Below, piece after piece: positions 1 to 5,383 of a stretch of DNA of 5,383 bases; position 1 is the stretch's first letter; each line of letters starts with the position of its first letter. Source of the stretch: Deltaproteobacteria bacterium (GTDB taxonomy: Bacteria > Desulfobacterota > DSM-4660 > Desulfatiglandales > Desulfatiglandaceae). The notes beneath the pieces were generated by a model. It saw nothing but the letters and a program-made list of their open reading frames with translations. It was not told where the DNA came from and did not search any database. The stretch is taken from NCBI GenBank assembly GCA_011051075.1, contig DREN01000385.1, positions 1-5,383 of the forward strand, in the 5' to 3' direction. A program made the position numbers and the translations under genes.

Positions 1-3000
1 GGCATGCTCCTGTCTGAAACCCGGGGGGATCCCTTTCTCAACGAGTACGACACCATCATTGTGGACGAGGCCCACGAGCGAAGCCTGAATATCGACTTTA
101 TCCTGGGGATACTGAAGACCCTGCTCAAAAAACGTAAGGACCTGAGGCTCGTTATCACCTCCGCCACCATTGACACCGAGAAGTTCTCCCTGGGCTTTGA
201 CCACGCCCCGGTGATAGAGGTATCCGGCCGCACATATCCGGTCTCCGTGGAATACCTGCCCGTAGATCCTGAGGAGGAGGCCAGGGGTGAGACAACCTAC
301 GTGGACATGGCTATCAGGGCAGTCGAGAAGGTCTGGTCCAGAAAAGGGTCCGGAGATATCCTGATCTTCATGCCTACGGAGCAGGATATCATGGAGACCT
401 GCGAGCGCCTGGAGGCCCGCAACATGAAGGGGACCCTTGTACTTCCCCTTTTCGCCAGGCTTCCCGCTGCACAGCAGCGCAGGATATTCGCCCCTTTCAG
501 AGGACAGAAGATCATCGTCTCCACAAACGTTGCCGAGACCTCCCTGACCATCCCCGGCATAAGGTATGTGATCGACACGGGGCTGGCCCGGATCCCCCGC
601 TATCTTCCCAGGACCCGCACCACCAGCCTCCCTGTGACCCCCATCTCAAAGAGCAGCGCGGATCAACGTAAGGGGAGGTGCGGAAGACTGGAAAACGGGG
701 TGTGTATCCGGCTGTACTCCCGGGAGGACTACGAGGCCCGTCCTGAATTCACAGACCCTGAGATCCTCAGATCAAACCTGGCCGAGGTGATCCTGCGCAT
801 GACCTCTCTCGGGCTGGGACACATCAACTCATTCCCGTTTCTGGATAGGCCAAACCAGCGCAGCGTGAAGGACGGGTTCGATCTCCTGGTGGAATTAGGG
901 GCCCTTTCGCGAAAGAACGGGGAAACCTCCCTCACTGAAAAGGGCCGCATCATGGCCGGGATGCCCATTGATCCAAAGATCTCCCGCATGATACTCGAGG
1001 CCCGGGATGAGGGCTGCGTCCACGAGGTCTCCGTAATAGCCTCGGCCCTGAGTATTCAGGATCCCAGGGAAAGGCCCCCTGAAAAGGCCGCAGAGGCCGA
1101 CAGGCTCCACGGCCGGTTCACACACCCCGACTCGGATTTCATGACCCTCCTGAACCTGTGGAACTACTACCACCGTTCATGGGAGAAGCTCAAAACCCAG
1201 AACAGGATGAGGAGGTTCTGCAGGGAGCATTTCCTCTCCTTTCCGCGCATGCGGGAATGGCACCATATCCACCGGCAGCTCACGGATATACTTGAGGAAC
1301 AGGGGATCAGTACTCGGGAGAGCCGTTCGGAACTCTCAGAGAAAGACCGCTATGCGGGCATCCACCGTTCCGTCCTGAGTGGGTATCTCTCCAATATCGC
1401 CGTGAAAAAGGAGAAGAACATCTATATGGCGGCCAGGGGGAGAGAGGCCATGATCTTTCCAGGTTCAACCCTCTTCAACAGGGGGCCCGAGTGGATCGTG
1501 GCCGCTGAGATGATAAAGACCTCCAGGCTCTTTGCGAGGACCGCCGGAAAAATAGACTCCGACTGGCTTGAAAAACTGGGAAGGGGCCTTTGCAAGTCCT
1601 CCTACTCCGATCCCCACTGGGAAAAGAAGCGGGGAGAGGTCCGTGCCTGGGAACAGATAAGCCTGTACGGTCTCGTTATCGTGCCCCGAAGGGCAATCTC
1701 CTACGGACCCATAGACCCGCGCCTGTCCCACGAAATATTCGTGAGGTCCGCCCTGGTGGAGGGGGAGGTTGACAGGCCCCTTGCCTTCCTTGCGCATAAC
1801 AAGAGCCTCAAGGAGAAGGTCAGGGAGATGGAAGAAAAGGTCCGGAGGCGGGGTATGCTGGTAAGCGACGAGGTGATCGCAGAGTATTACTCGGAAAGGC
1901 TGCCCGGGATCAACGATATCAGGACCCTGAGAAAGGCGATCAAAGACCGGGGCGGGGACCACTTTCTCAGGATGACGGAGTCTGATCTGGTAATAACCTA
2001 TCCCGACGAAACAGAGCTTGCCCAGTACCCGGACAAGATGACTATCGGTCCGGGCACCCTTGAGTTTTCCTATAGATTTGCCCCGGGCAACCCGGACGAC
2101 GGGGTAACCATGCGGGTCCCCTCCGGCATGGCCTCCAGTGTTTCCCCCCATTGCCTGGACTGGGTGGTGCCCGGTCTCTTCCGTGAAAAGATAACCGCCC
2201 TTCTCAAGGGCCTGCCCAAGCAGTACAGAAAACAGCTCGTCCCGGTTTCAAGGAGTGTGGATATTATAGTAAGGGAGATGGAGAGGAGATCGGAGCCCCT
2301 CCTCTCCACCCTTGGAGACTTCATATATCACCGCTTTGGCGTGCATATCCCCGCGTCCCAGTGGCCTGTTTCAGAGATTCCGGACCACCTGCACATGCGC
2401 ATCGCAATTACAGATGACCGGGGCAGGGAGATCCGCGGAGGCAAGGATCCCTCTATTCTCTGTGAATATCCGGGCCGGGCGGCCGCACCGGCACTGGCGG
2501 AGCCGGATCTCTGGGAAAAGGCCAGGAGAAAATGGGAGAGAAGACAAATCACTTCATGGGATTTCGGGGACCTGCCCGAGGCTGTTTCCCTTGGAAAAGG
2601 CCTTGTGGCCTATCCCGGGCTTGAGGCGGGATCGGACGGGATAAGGCTTTCTATCTTCAGGGAGAGCGGACAGGCCGCCAAGGCCCACAAAAGGGGCGTC
2701 AGGGCCCTTTTCACCATCCGCTTCAGAAAGGATCTAAGGTTTCTCAAGAGGGATCTCCGGCTTCCTGAAAGGGCTTCTCCAGGGGCCTTCCACTTCGGTG
2801 GACTCAAGGTCGTGGAAGAAATGATGTACAACAGTCTCATTGACAGGTTCTTCCTGACGAACATACGGACACAGGAGGGTTTCCAGACCCGCGCTGCCCG
2901 GCAAGGCCCCCTGATCCTTTCTGAAGGGCGCTCCCTCATGGAGCGGACCGTCAAGATCCTGGAAGCGTATCATGGTGTGAGGGAAAGCATCCGTATGATC

Positions 3001-3411
3001 CGCACCGCAAACGGGGCGGGTCAACCGATCCTCTCCTTCTGTGCACTGATCACGAGAGAGCTACAGGGCCTGGTCCCGGAGGATTTTCTTGACAGATACG
3101 CCCACGAACGCCTGGACCAGATCCCCCGTTATCTCAAGGCCTTGAAGATAAGGGTGGAACGGGGGGCTTACAACAGGGAAAAGGACAGGGAAAAGGCAGA
3201 CCGTATAAGGCCCTTTAGAGAGGCCCTTCAGAGGAACCTCCCCTCTATTTCCTCCCACGCCTCCCCGGAAAAACAAAGGAGCTTTGAGGAGTTCTTCTGG
3301 ATGGTGGAGGAGTTCAAGGTCTCTGTCTTTGCCCAGGAACTGGGCACGCCCTTTCCCGTTTCCGCCAAACGGCTTGAAAAAAAGCTCAGGGAGCTTGAAA
3401 GGATGGTGTAG
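1..3411 (+). CDS. hrpA: ATP-dependent RNA helicase HrpA, DEAH-box, 5'-truncated by the window edge
   Basis: This is a cytoplasmic DEAH-box RNA helicase that uses ATP to remodel RNA; in E. coli HrpA is linked to mRNA processing and to rescue of collided ribosomes. The frame is open from base 1, so the Met at base 4 is internal: the preceding Gly and following residues align with the segment just before motif II of E. coli HrpA. Counting that Met as 1, I see DEAH at 21-24, SAT at 53-55, the motif IV strand DILIF at 118-122, motif V (TNVAETSLT) at 174-182 and motif VI QRKGRCGR at 221-228. A helicase-associated (HA2-like) region follows, containing IQDPRERP at 351-358, then an OB-like segment at about 457-521 and a long HrpA-specific C-terminal region (DUF3418 type) to the stop. 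Motif I (Walker A) and roughly 175 residues lie outside the window; the implied full length of about 1310 matches E. coli HrpA (about 1300). It looks intact and ends in TAG, convergent with intI. Confidence 0.96.
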   Translation, partial: GMLLSETRGDPFLNEYDTIIVDEAHERSLNIDFILGILKTLLKKRKDLRLVITSATIDTEKFSLGFDHAPVIEVSGRTYPVSVEYLPVDPEEEARGETTYVDMAIRAVEKVWSRKGSGDILIFMPTEQDIMETCERLEARNMKGTLVLPLFARLPAAQQRRIFAPFRGQKIIVSTNVAETSLTIPGIRYVIDTGLARIPRYLPRTRTTSLPVTPISKSSADQRKGRCGRLENGVCIRLYSREDYEARPEFTDPEILRSNLAEVILRMTSLGLGHINSFPFLDRPNQRSVKDGFDLLVELGALSRKNGETSLTEKGRIMAGMPIDPKISRMILEARDEGCVHEVSVIASALSIQDPRERPPEKAAEADRLHGRFTHPDSDFMTLLNLWNYYHRSWEKLKTQNRMRRFCREHFLSFPRMREWHHIHRQLTDILEEQGISTRESRSELSEKDRYAGIHRSVLSGYLSNIAVKKEKNIYMAARGREAMIFPGSTLFNRGPEWIVAAEMIKTSRLFARTAGKIDSDWLEKLGRGLCKSSYSDPHWEKKRGEVRAWEQISLYGLVIVPRRAISYGPIDPRLSHEIFVRSALVEGEVDRPLAFLAHNKSLKEKVREMEEKVRRRGMLVSDEVIAEYYSERLPGINDIRTLRKAIKDRGGDHFLRMTESDLVITYPDETELAQYPDKMTIGPGTLEFSYRFAPGNPDDGVTMRVPSGMASSVSPHCLDWVVPGLFREKITALLKGLPKQYRKQLVPVSRSVDIIVREMERRSEPLLSTLGDFIYHRFGVHIPASQWPVSEIPDHLHMRIAITDDRGREIRGGKDPSILCEYPGRAAAPALAEPDLWEKARRKWERRQITSWDFGDLPEAVSLGKGLVAYPGLEAGSDGIRLSIFRESGQAAKAHKRGVRALFTIRFRKDLRFLKRDLRLPERASPGAFHFGGLKVVEEMMYNSLIDRFFLTNIRTQEGFQTRAARQGPLILSEGRSLMERTVKILEAYHGVRESIRMIRTANGAGQPILSFCALITRELQGLVPEDFLDRYAHERLDQIPRYLKALKIRVERGAYNREKDREKADRIRPFREALQRNLPSISSHASPEKQRSFEEFFWMVEEFKVSVFAQELGTPFPVSAKRLEKKLRELERMV

Positions 3412-3486
3412 GAGCGGGGCACGGACCACCAACGTAGATCCCACATTCACAATTGCTCAAGTCTAACCCCGCAGCTCCAAATTTTT
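3411..3486 (+). terminator. Possible hrpA terminator: imperfect long-loop stem followed by a T-run
   Basis: GGAGC (3411-3415) followed by GGGG can pair with CCCC (3467-3470) and GCTCC (3474-3478), with a three-base bulge on the 3' arm and a loop of about 47 nt. A run of five T follows at 3482-3486. The position, directly at the hrpA stop, suits a terminator, but the long loop and the gap before the T-run make it weak. The stem could also be an unrelated palindrome. Confidence 0.25.
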
Positions 3487-3494
3487 CTTGACAC
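3482..3494 (+). repeat. 13-bp direct repeat, left copy (TTTTTCTTGACAC)
   Basis: TTTTTCTTGACAC occurs here and again at 4940-4952 in the same orientation. The two copies bracket the intI gene, 37 bp beyond its stop and 93 bp beyond its start. The repeat contains the -35 consensus TTGACA; no good -10 follows this left copy. A single 13-bp match in a window this size can arise by chance. Confidence 0.5.
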
Positions 3495-3530
3495 GCAGGA
3501 AAGGGGTCATCCATGCCCTTCAAAAGGGAT

Positions 3531-4847
3531 TCAGACATCCAGCCCATGGAAATCGAGGGGGCTTTTGGCCTCCTTGATGGTCCGGCTCCTGATGGTGTGG
3601 GTGTAGACCATGGTGGTCCTCACGTCGCTGTGACCCAGCAGCCCCTGAATGGTGCGGATATCGTAGTTGGCCTGCAGCAGATGACTGGCAAAGCTATGCC
3701 TGAACGTATGGGCCGAGGCCCGCTTCGGGATCCTCGACCGGTTGACCGCCTTCTTTATGGCCTTCTGGAGATGGGTCTCGTGGACATGGTACCGTTTGAG
3801 GACCCTCTCATCCGGGACAAAGGTCAGAGTCTTGGCCGGGAAGAGCCATTGCCAGACAAGCTCCTTTCCGGCATTCTTGTACTTCCTGCCCAGCGAGTCA
3901 GGCAGAAAGGCCCCTCCATACCCTGAATCAAGATCCCGGCCGTGGAGATCGATTACCCTTTCAAGCTGATCTTTTAATTCCGGGATCACTGTTTCAGGGA
4001 GGGGTACGGTCCTGTCCTTCTTCCCCTTTCCGTCATGGACCGTCAGGATACCGGTGTCAAAATTGAGACAGCCCACCCGCAGGTTTACGCATTCAGAGAG
4101 GCGAAGGCCGCATCCGTACAGTAATTTAACCATTAAATCAAAGGGATCGGAAAGATTGGAAATGATAGTGTCGATCTCTTCCCGTGATAAGACCACAGGG
4201 ATGTAGGGCTTTCTCTTGGCCCTCGGTACATCCTTTATTTCTCCAAACTCCTTCTTCAGGACATTCTTGAAGAGGAATAAAAGGGCGTTGAACGCCTGAT
4301 TCTGAGATGAGGCGGATACATTTCTCTTTACGGCCAGGAAGGTTAAGAAGTCTTTCACGTCAGAGGCGGACAGCAGGCGGAAATCCTTGCTCCGTGTGTA
4401 GCTCTGCAACTGTCTGACCCACGACCTGTAAGACTTCAGGGTCTTGGGGGAGTAATGCCTCAGTCTGATTTCAGCCGTCAAACCGTCATAAACAGGCGCC
4501 CAATCAGCGTTTGTGAGCCTTAAACTCTCATTTTTTCTTGCTAATTGTTCAGTTTTGTTTTTTAATGGAGGTGTCTTTTCAGAGTTGACCGGTCCTTCTA
4601 ATTCAACGAACAACGATACAGCGTGATACCCCTGCTTTTGCTGTTGGGGAGTCTGGTTTTTGTCCCTTAATTTTTCAATAAAAAGACTAATGCTTTCCCT
4701 CTCAAACTCGTTTAAATGATATTTTTCACAAAAATCCAGATAGTACCGGAGCCACTTCCGGTAATAAACATGGGCACCCCTGGGGACCGCCTTACTCATC
4801 AAATGTTCATCGTAAAGGGCCCTTATACGTGCAGGAATCTGTTTCAT
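3531..4847 (-). CDS. intI: Integron integrase (IntI-type tyrosine recombinase) with N-terminal extension
   Basis: This is a site-specific tyrosine recombinase that captures and shuffles gene cassettes by attI x attC and attC x attC recombination. A core-binding SAM-like domain lies at about 125-202 (HYSPKTLKSYRSWVRQL at 131-147) and the catalytic domain at about 215-425. The catalytic set is R249 (CGLRLSE), a beta-hairpin lysine (probably K274), H380 and R383 (HTFRHSF), H406 (LLGHSD) and nucleophile Y415. The integron-specific insert that separates IntI from XerC/XerD is present at about 314-345 (FLPDSLGRKY, then AGKELVWQWLFPA), and the tail has the IntI-like SPLDF. The length is 438 residues against about 337 for IntI1; the extra ~110 residues are N-terminal and resemble a second, degenerate core-binding domain. 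The ATG at 4847 is the first start in the frame; no clear Shine-Dalgarno precedes it. All key residues are intact, so it is probably active. It is transcribed away from the putative cassette side, as is usual for integrons. Confidence 0.93.
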   Translation of the reverse strand: MKQIPARIRALYDEHLMSKAVPRGAHVYYRKWLRYYLDFCEKYHLNEFERESISLFIEKLRDKNQTPQQQKQGYHAVSLFVELEGPVNSEKTPPLKNKTEQLARKNESLRLTNADWAPVYDGLTAEIRLRHYSPKTLKSYRSWVRQLQSYTRSKDFRLLSASDVKDFLTFLAVKRNVSASSQNQAFNALLFLFKNVLKKEFGEIKDVPRAKRKPYIPVVLSREEIDTIISNLSDPFDLMVKLLYGCGLRLSECVNLRVGCLNFDTGILTVHDGKGKKDRTVPLPETVIPELKDQLERVIDLHGRDLDSGYGGAFLPDSLGRKYKNAGKELVWQWLFPAKTLTFVPDERVLKRYHVHETHLQKAIKKAVNRSRIPKRASAHTFRHSFASHLLQANYDIRTIQGLLGHSDVRTTMVYTHTIRSRTIKEAKSPLDFHGLDV

Positions 4848-4907
4848 GAGTGACTAAACCGCTTTCTGTTTATCACGCTATTTTGAATACTATGCATTTA
4901 GGAAAAC

Positions 4908-4935
4908 AATAAAGTATGCGATGAAACCTTGTCAA
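4908..4935 (-). promoter_or_regulatory. Candidate intI promoter (Pint)
   Basis: On the minus strand a perfect -35 TTGACA (4935-4930) is followed after 16 bp by TTTATT (4913-4908), a 4/6 match to TATAAT. Transcription would start near 4901 and give a leader of about 54 nt before the intI ATG. The -35 lies in the left arm of an inverted repeat. Confidence 0.45.
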
Positions 4936-4951
4936 GAGTTTTTTCTTGACA
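4930..4951. promoter_or_regulatory. Inverted repeat TGTCAAG-8 bp-CTTGACA spanning both divergent -35 boxes
   Basis: TGTCAAG (4930-4936) and CTTGACA (4945-4951) are perfect 7-bp inverted copies separated by 8 bp. Each arm contains a TTGACA hexamer, one per strand. The dyad is placed where a dimeric regulator, or the integrase itself, could occlude both divergent promoters. The operator role is inferred; the symmetry and placement are seen. Confidence 0.5.
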
Positions 4952-4952
4952 C
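4940..4952 (+). repeat. 13-bp direct repeat, right copy (TTTTTCTTGACAC)
   Basis: This is an identical copy of the sequence at 3482-3494. It overlaps the right arm of the inverted repeat and supplies the -35 of the rightward promoter candidate. It is upstream of intI, whereas the other copy is downstream of it. Confidence 0.5.
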
Positions 4953-4971
4953 TAAACGGAAACTATATAAT
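4946..4971 (+). promoter_or_regulatory. Candidate cassette promoter (Pc-like), consensus hexamers with 14-bp spacing
   Basis: Perfect TTGACA (4946-4951) and perfect TATAAT (4966-4971) point rightwards, but the spacer is only 14 bp, against an optimum of 17. I see no better -35 at 15-18 bp and no extended -10. Class 1 integrons have a comparable arrangement: P2 is silent with a 14-bp spacer and is activated by a 3-bp insertion. Its activity here is therefore doubtful. A start would fall near 4978, the first base of the hairpin block. Confidence 0.4.
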
Positions 4972-4977
4972 CACTTG

Positions 4978-5002
4978 TTGCCGGCGGCTGCGCCGCCGCC
5001 AA
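4978..5002. repeat. Hairpin 1 of the GC-rich block
   Basis: CGGCGGC (4982-4988) pairs perfectly with GCCGCCG (4992-4998) across a TGC loop. After one C-C mismatch, TTG (4978-4980) pairs with CAA (5000-5002). The last two bases overlap the outer stem of the next structure, so the two folds compete slightly. Confidence 0.75.
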
Positions 5003-5018
5003 TGCGGAGCTGAGTAAA

Positions 5019-5062
5019 CTCAAGTGACTGGTAGCGGCTTGCGCCGCAACCAGTCACTTGAG
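5019..5062. repeat. Hairpin 2, 14-bp plus 5-bp stem
   Basis: CTCAAGTGACTGGT (5019-5032) pairs perfectly with ACCAGTCACTTGAG (5049-5062). After an A-A mismatch (5033/5048), GCGGC (5034-5038) pairs with GCCGC (5043-5047) across a TTGC loop. The arm pattern recalls the CTCAAG...CAGTC...TTGAG part of the Vibrio cholerae attC repeat, as I remember it. Confidence 0.8.
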
Positions 5063-5077
5063 CCGACTGCGCGCGAC

Positions 5078-5103
5078 CCGGAGGCAAGCTTGCTTGCCTC
5101 CGG
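5078..5103. repeat. Hairpin 3, 12-bp palindromic stem
   Basis: CCGGAGGCAAGC (5078-5089) is the exact reverse complement of GCTTGCCTCCGG (5092-5103), with TT between them. Nothing like a T-run follows, so it is not an intrinsic terminator. GAGCCG (5060-5065) can also pair with CGGCTC (5114-5119) around this hairpin, in competition with the neighbouring stems. Confidence 0.8.
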
Positions 5104-5129
5104 CCCGTGCTCGCGGCTCAGCTCCGCAT

Positions 5130-5135
5130 TATAAT
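5130..5135 (+). promoter_or_regulatory. Isolated consensus -10 (TATAAT) at the edge of the outer stem
   Basis: TATAAT begins on the last base of the outer stem's 3' arm. A start near 5142 would leave about 20 nt before the ATG at 5162, a sensible distance. No -35 match better than 2/6 is present at 16-18 bp and there is no extended -10, so this is a weak cassette-internal promoter candidate. Confidence 0.25.
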
Positions 5136-5161
5136 TCTATCTCAATACTTAAGTGGCCTTA

Positions 5162-5383
5162 ATGAAAAATCGAATTGCTGTCAGCTTTCAAGGTAATGAT
5201 TGTCTTAGGATAATCCCAATGCCAGCAAAAAATGGGAATGCGGAAGTTAAATTTCATTTTTTTGATGACTCATTCATAATCAGGAAGTTTGATTTTAACA
5301 ACGAAATAGGTGGCTTGATATACAACCCGACAGATCATGGTCAAGCTGAACATGAGATATCATATCACAGTGCCAATGAACAC
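5162..5383 (+). CDS. Unrecognised protein, probable first cassette ORF, 3'-truncated by the window edge
   Basis: The frame is open from the ATG at 5162 to the last base, giving 74 codons with no stop. I do not recognise the product. The visible part starts MKNRIAVSFQGND and looks like a soluble, possibly beta-rich polypeptide with many aromatic and charged residues (KFHFFDDSFIIRKFDF at 30-45). No signal peptide, transmembrane stretch or catalytic motif is apparent. A weak ribosome-binding site AAGTGG (5151-5156) lies 5 nt before the ATG; a GTG at 5153 is an alternative start in the same frame, just after a TAA. G+C is about 32%, far below hrpA and the intI 3' end, which fits recent acquisition as a gene cassette. 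Its position, divergent from intI and beyond the leader, is where the first cassette should be. No attC is visible because the 3' end lies outside the window. It could instead be an ordinary resident gene. Confidence 0.6.
   Translation, partial: MKNRIAVSFQGNDCLRIIPMPAKNGNAEVKFHFFDDSFIIRKFDFNNEIGGLIYNPTDHGQAEHEISYHSANEH

Larger units (their letters stand above)
4848..4977. other. AT-rich integron leader; presumptive attI/Pint/Pc region
   Basis: This 130-bp non-coding stretch between the intI start and the hairpin block is about 32% G+C by hand count. By position it should hold the integrase promoter, a cassette promoter and the attI site. Divergent promoter-like elements are visible. I found no GTTRRRY core on either strand, so the attI crossover point cannot be placed; the nearest candidate is the GTTGCC just downstream (4977-4982), which does not fit the consensus. 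No E. coli-type LexA box is visible. Confidence 0.4.
5001..5130. repeat. 14-bp perfect outer stem enclosing two hairpins (three-way-junction-like element)
   Basis: AATGCGGAGCTGAG (5001-5014) is the exact reverse complement of CTCAGCTCCGCATT (5117-5130). The arms enclose two further perfect hairpins (5019-5062 and 5078-5103), giving a nested, branched fold about 130 nt long. G+C is about 69% across 4981-5130, between flanks of about 32%. It could be a folded single-strand recombination site related to attC, or a structured RNA leader. A canonical attC is not supported: the terminal triplets are AAT/ATT rather than AAC/GTT, and there is no clear unpaired central spacer. Confidence 0.8.

Noticed and set aside
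1465..2151. Long antisense open frame (228 codons) on the minus strand inside hrpA
   Set aside because: It overlaps a strongly recognised HrpA coding sequence completely and its translation is rich in Gly/Pro/His with no recognisable motif; it is a shadow of high-GC codon usage.
3516..3528. Small hairpin CCCTT-CAA-AAGGG just after the intI stop
   Set aside because: Only a 5-bp stem with no T-run following it on the minus strand; too weak to call an intI terminator.
3513..3926. Plus-strand open frame antisense to the 3' part of intI
   Set aside because: It is fully antisense to the catalytic part of the integrase, whose catalytic residues identify the true frame.
3531..4847. Reading the recombinase as XerC/XerD or a phage integrase
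   Set aside because: The RKYxxAG...WQWxFPA insert and the SPLDF tail are characteristic of integron integrases and absent from Xer proteins and typical phage integrases.
4864..4885. LexA/SOS box near CTGT at 4866-4869
   Set aside because: No ACAG at the required spacing; an E. coli-type LexA site is not present.
4921..5013. 30-codon plus-strand ORF across the leader and the first hairpin
   Set aside because: It has no ribosome-binding site, overlaps the promoter elements and ends in an Ala/Pro run encoded by the hairpin; it is likely fortuitous.
5078..5110. Intrinsic terminator at hairpin 3
   Set aside because: The stem is strong, but it is followed by a GC-rich sequence with no T-run on either strand.
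5001..5130. MITE or other small transposon bounded by the 14-bp inverted repeats
   Set aside because: No target-site duplication flanks the arms, and the internal hairpins are unlike ordinary MITE filler. Not excluded, but unsupported.
1..5383. tRNA or rRNA genes, CRISPR arrays or insertion sequences
   Set aside because: No tRNA-like cloverleaf, regular repeat-spacer pattern or transposase coding was seen on either strand by eye.

Overview
The window reads as a bacterial chromosomal integron platform next to a housekeeping RNA-helicase gene. The left 3.4 kb is the 3' part of hrpA, a DEAH-box RNA helicase, cut by the window's left edge and reading rightwards. Its tail faces a leftward 438-codon gene (3531-4847). 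I identify this gene as an integron integrase (IntI-type tyrosine recombinase), because it carries the insert unique to integron integrases as well as the full recombinase catalytic set. Right of it lie an AT-rich leader with divergent promoter-like sites, a very GC-rich block of nested perfect hairpins (4978-5130), and the start of an AT-rich unrecognised ORF (5162 to the window end) of the kind found in gene cassettes.

Organism: hrpA is typical of Proteobacteria and Desulfobacterota. Long integron integrases with an N-terminal extension are, from memory, common in sediment and Desulfobacterota-like bacteria. A Desulfobacterota or environmental proteobacterial chromosome is my best inference, but no marker here proves it. 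Hand counts give about 60% G+C at the 3' end of intI, about 32% in the leader (4861-4980), about 69% in the hairpin block and about 32% in the final ORF, so the right part is a compositional mosaic.

Layout: hrpA (1-3411, +); 119-bp convergent gap (3412-3530) with a terminator-like imperfect stem and one copy of a 13-bp repeat; intI (3531-4847, -); leader (4848-4977) with an inverted repeat holding a TTGACA on each strand; hairpin block (4978-5130); unknown ORF (5162-5383, +, runs off the edge).

How the parts may work together: in integrons the integrase is transcribed away from the cassette array, attI lies beside its 5' end and a promoter there reads into the cassettes. That geometry is present here. 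The leader would hold Pint, Pc and attI, and the ORF would be the first cassette gene. The anomaly is the hairpin block between them. It has the size and nested folding of a long attC site but no canonical AAC/GTT core, and it could instead act as a structured RNA leader. It is the best candidate in this window for something undescribed.
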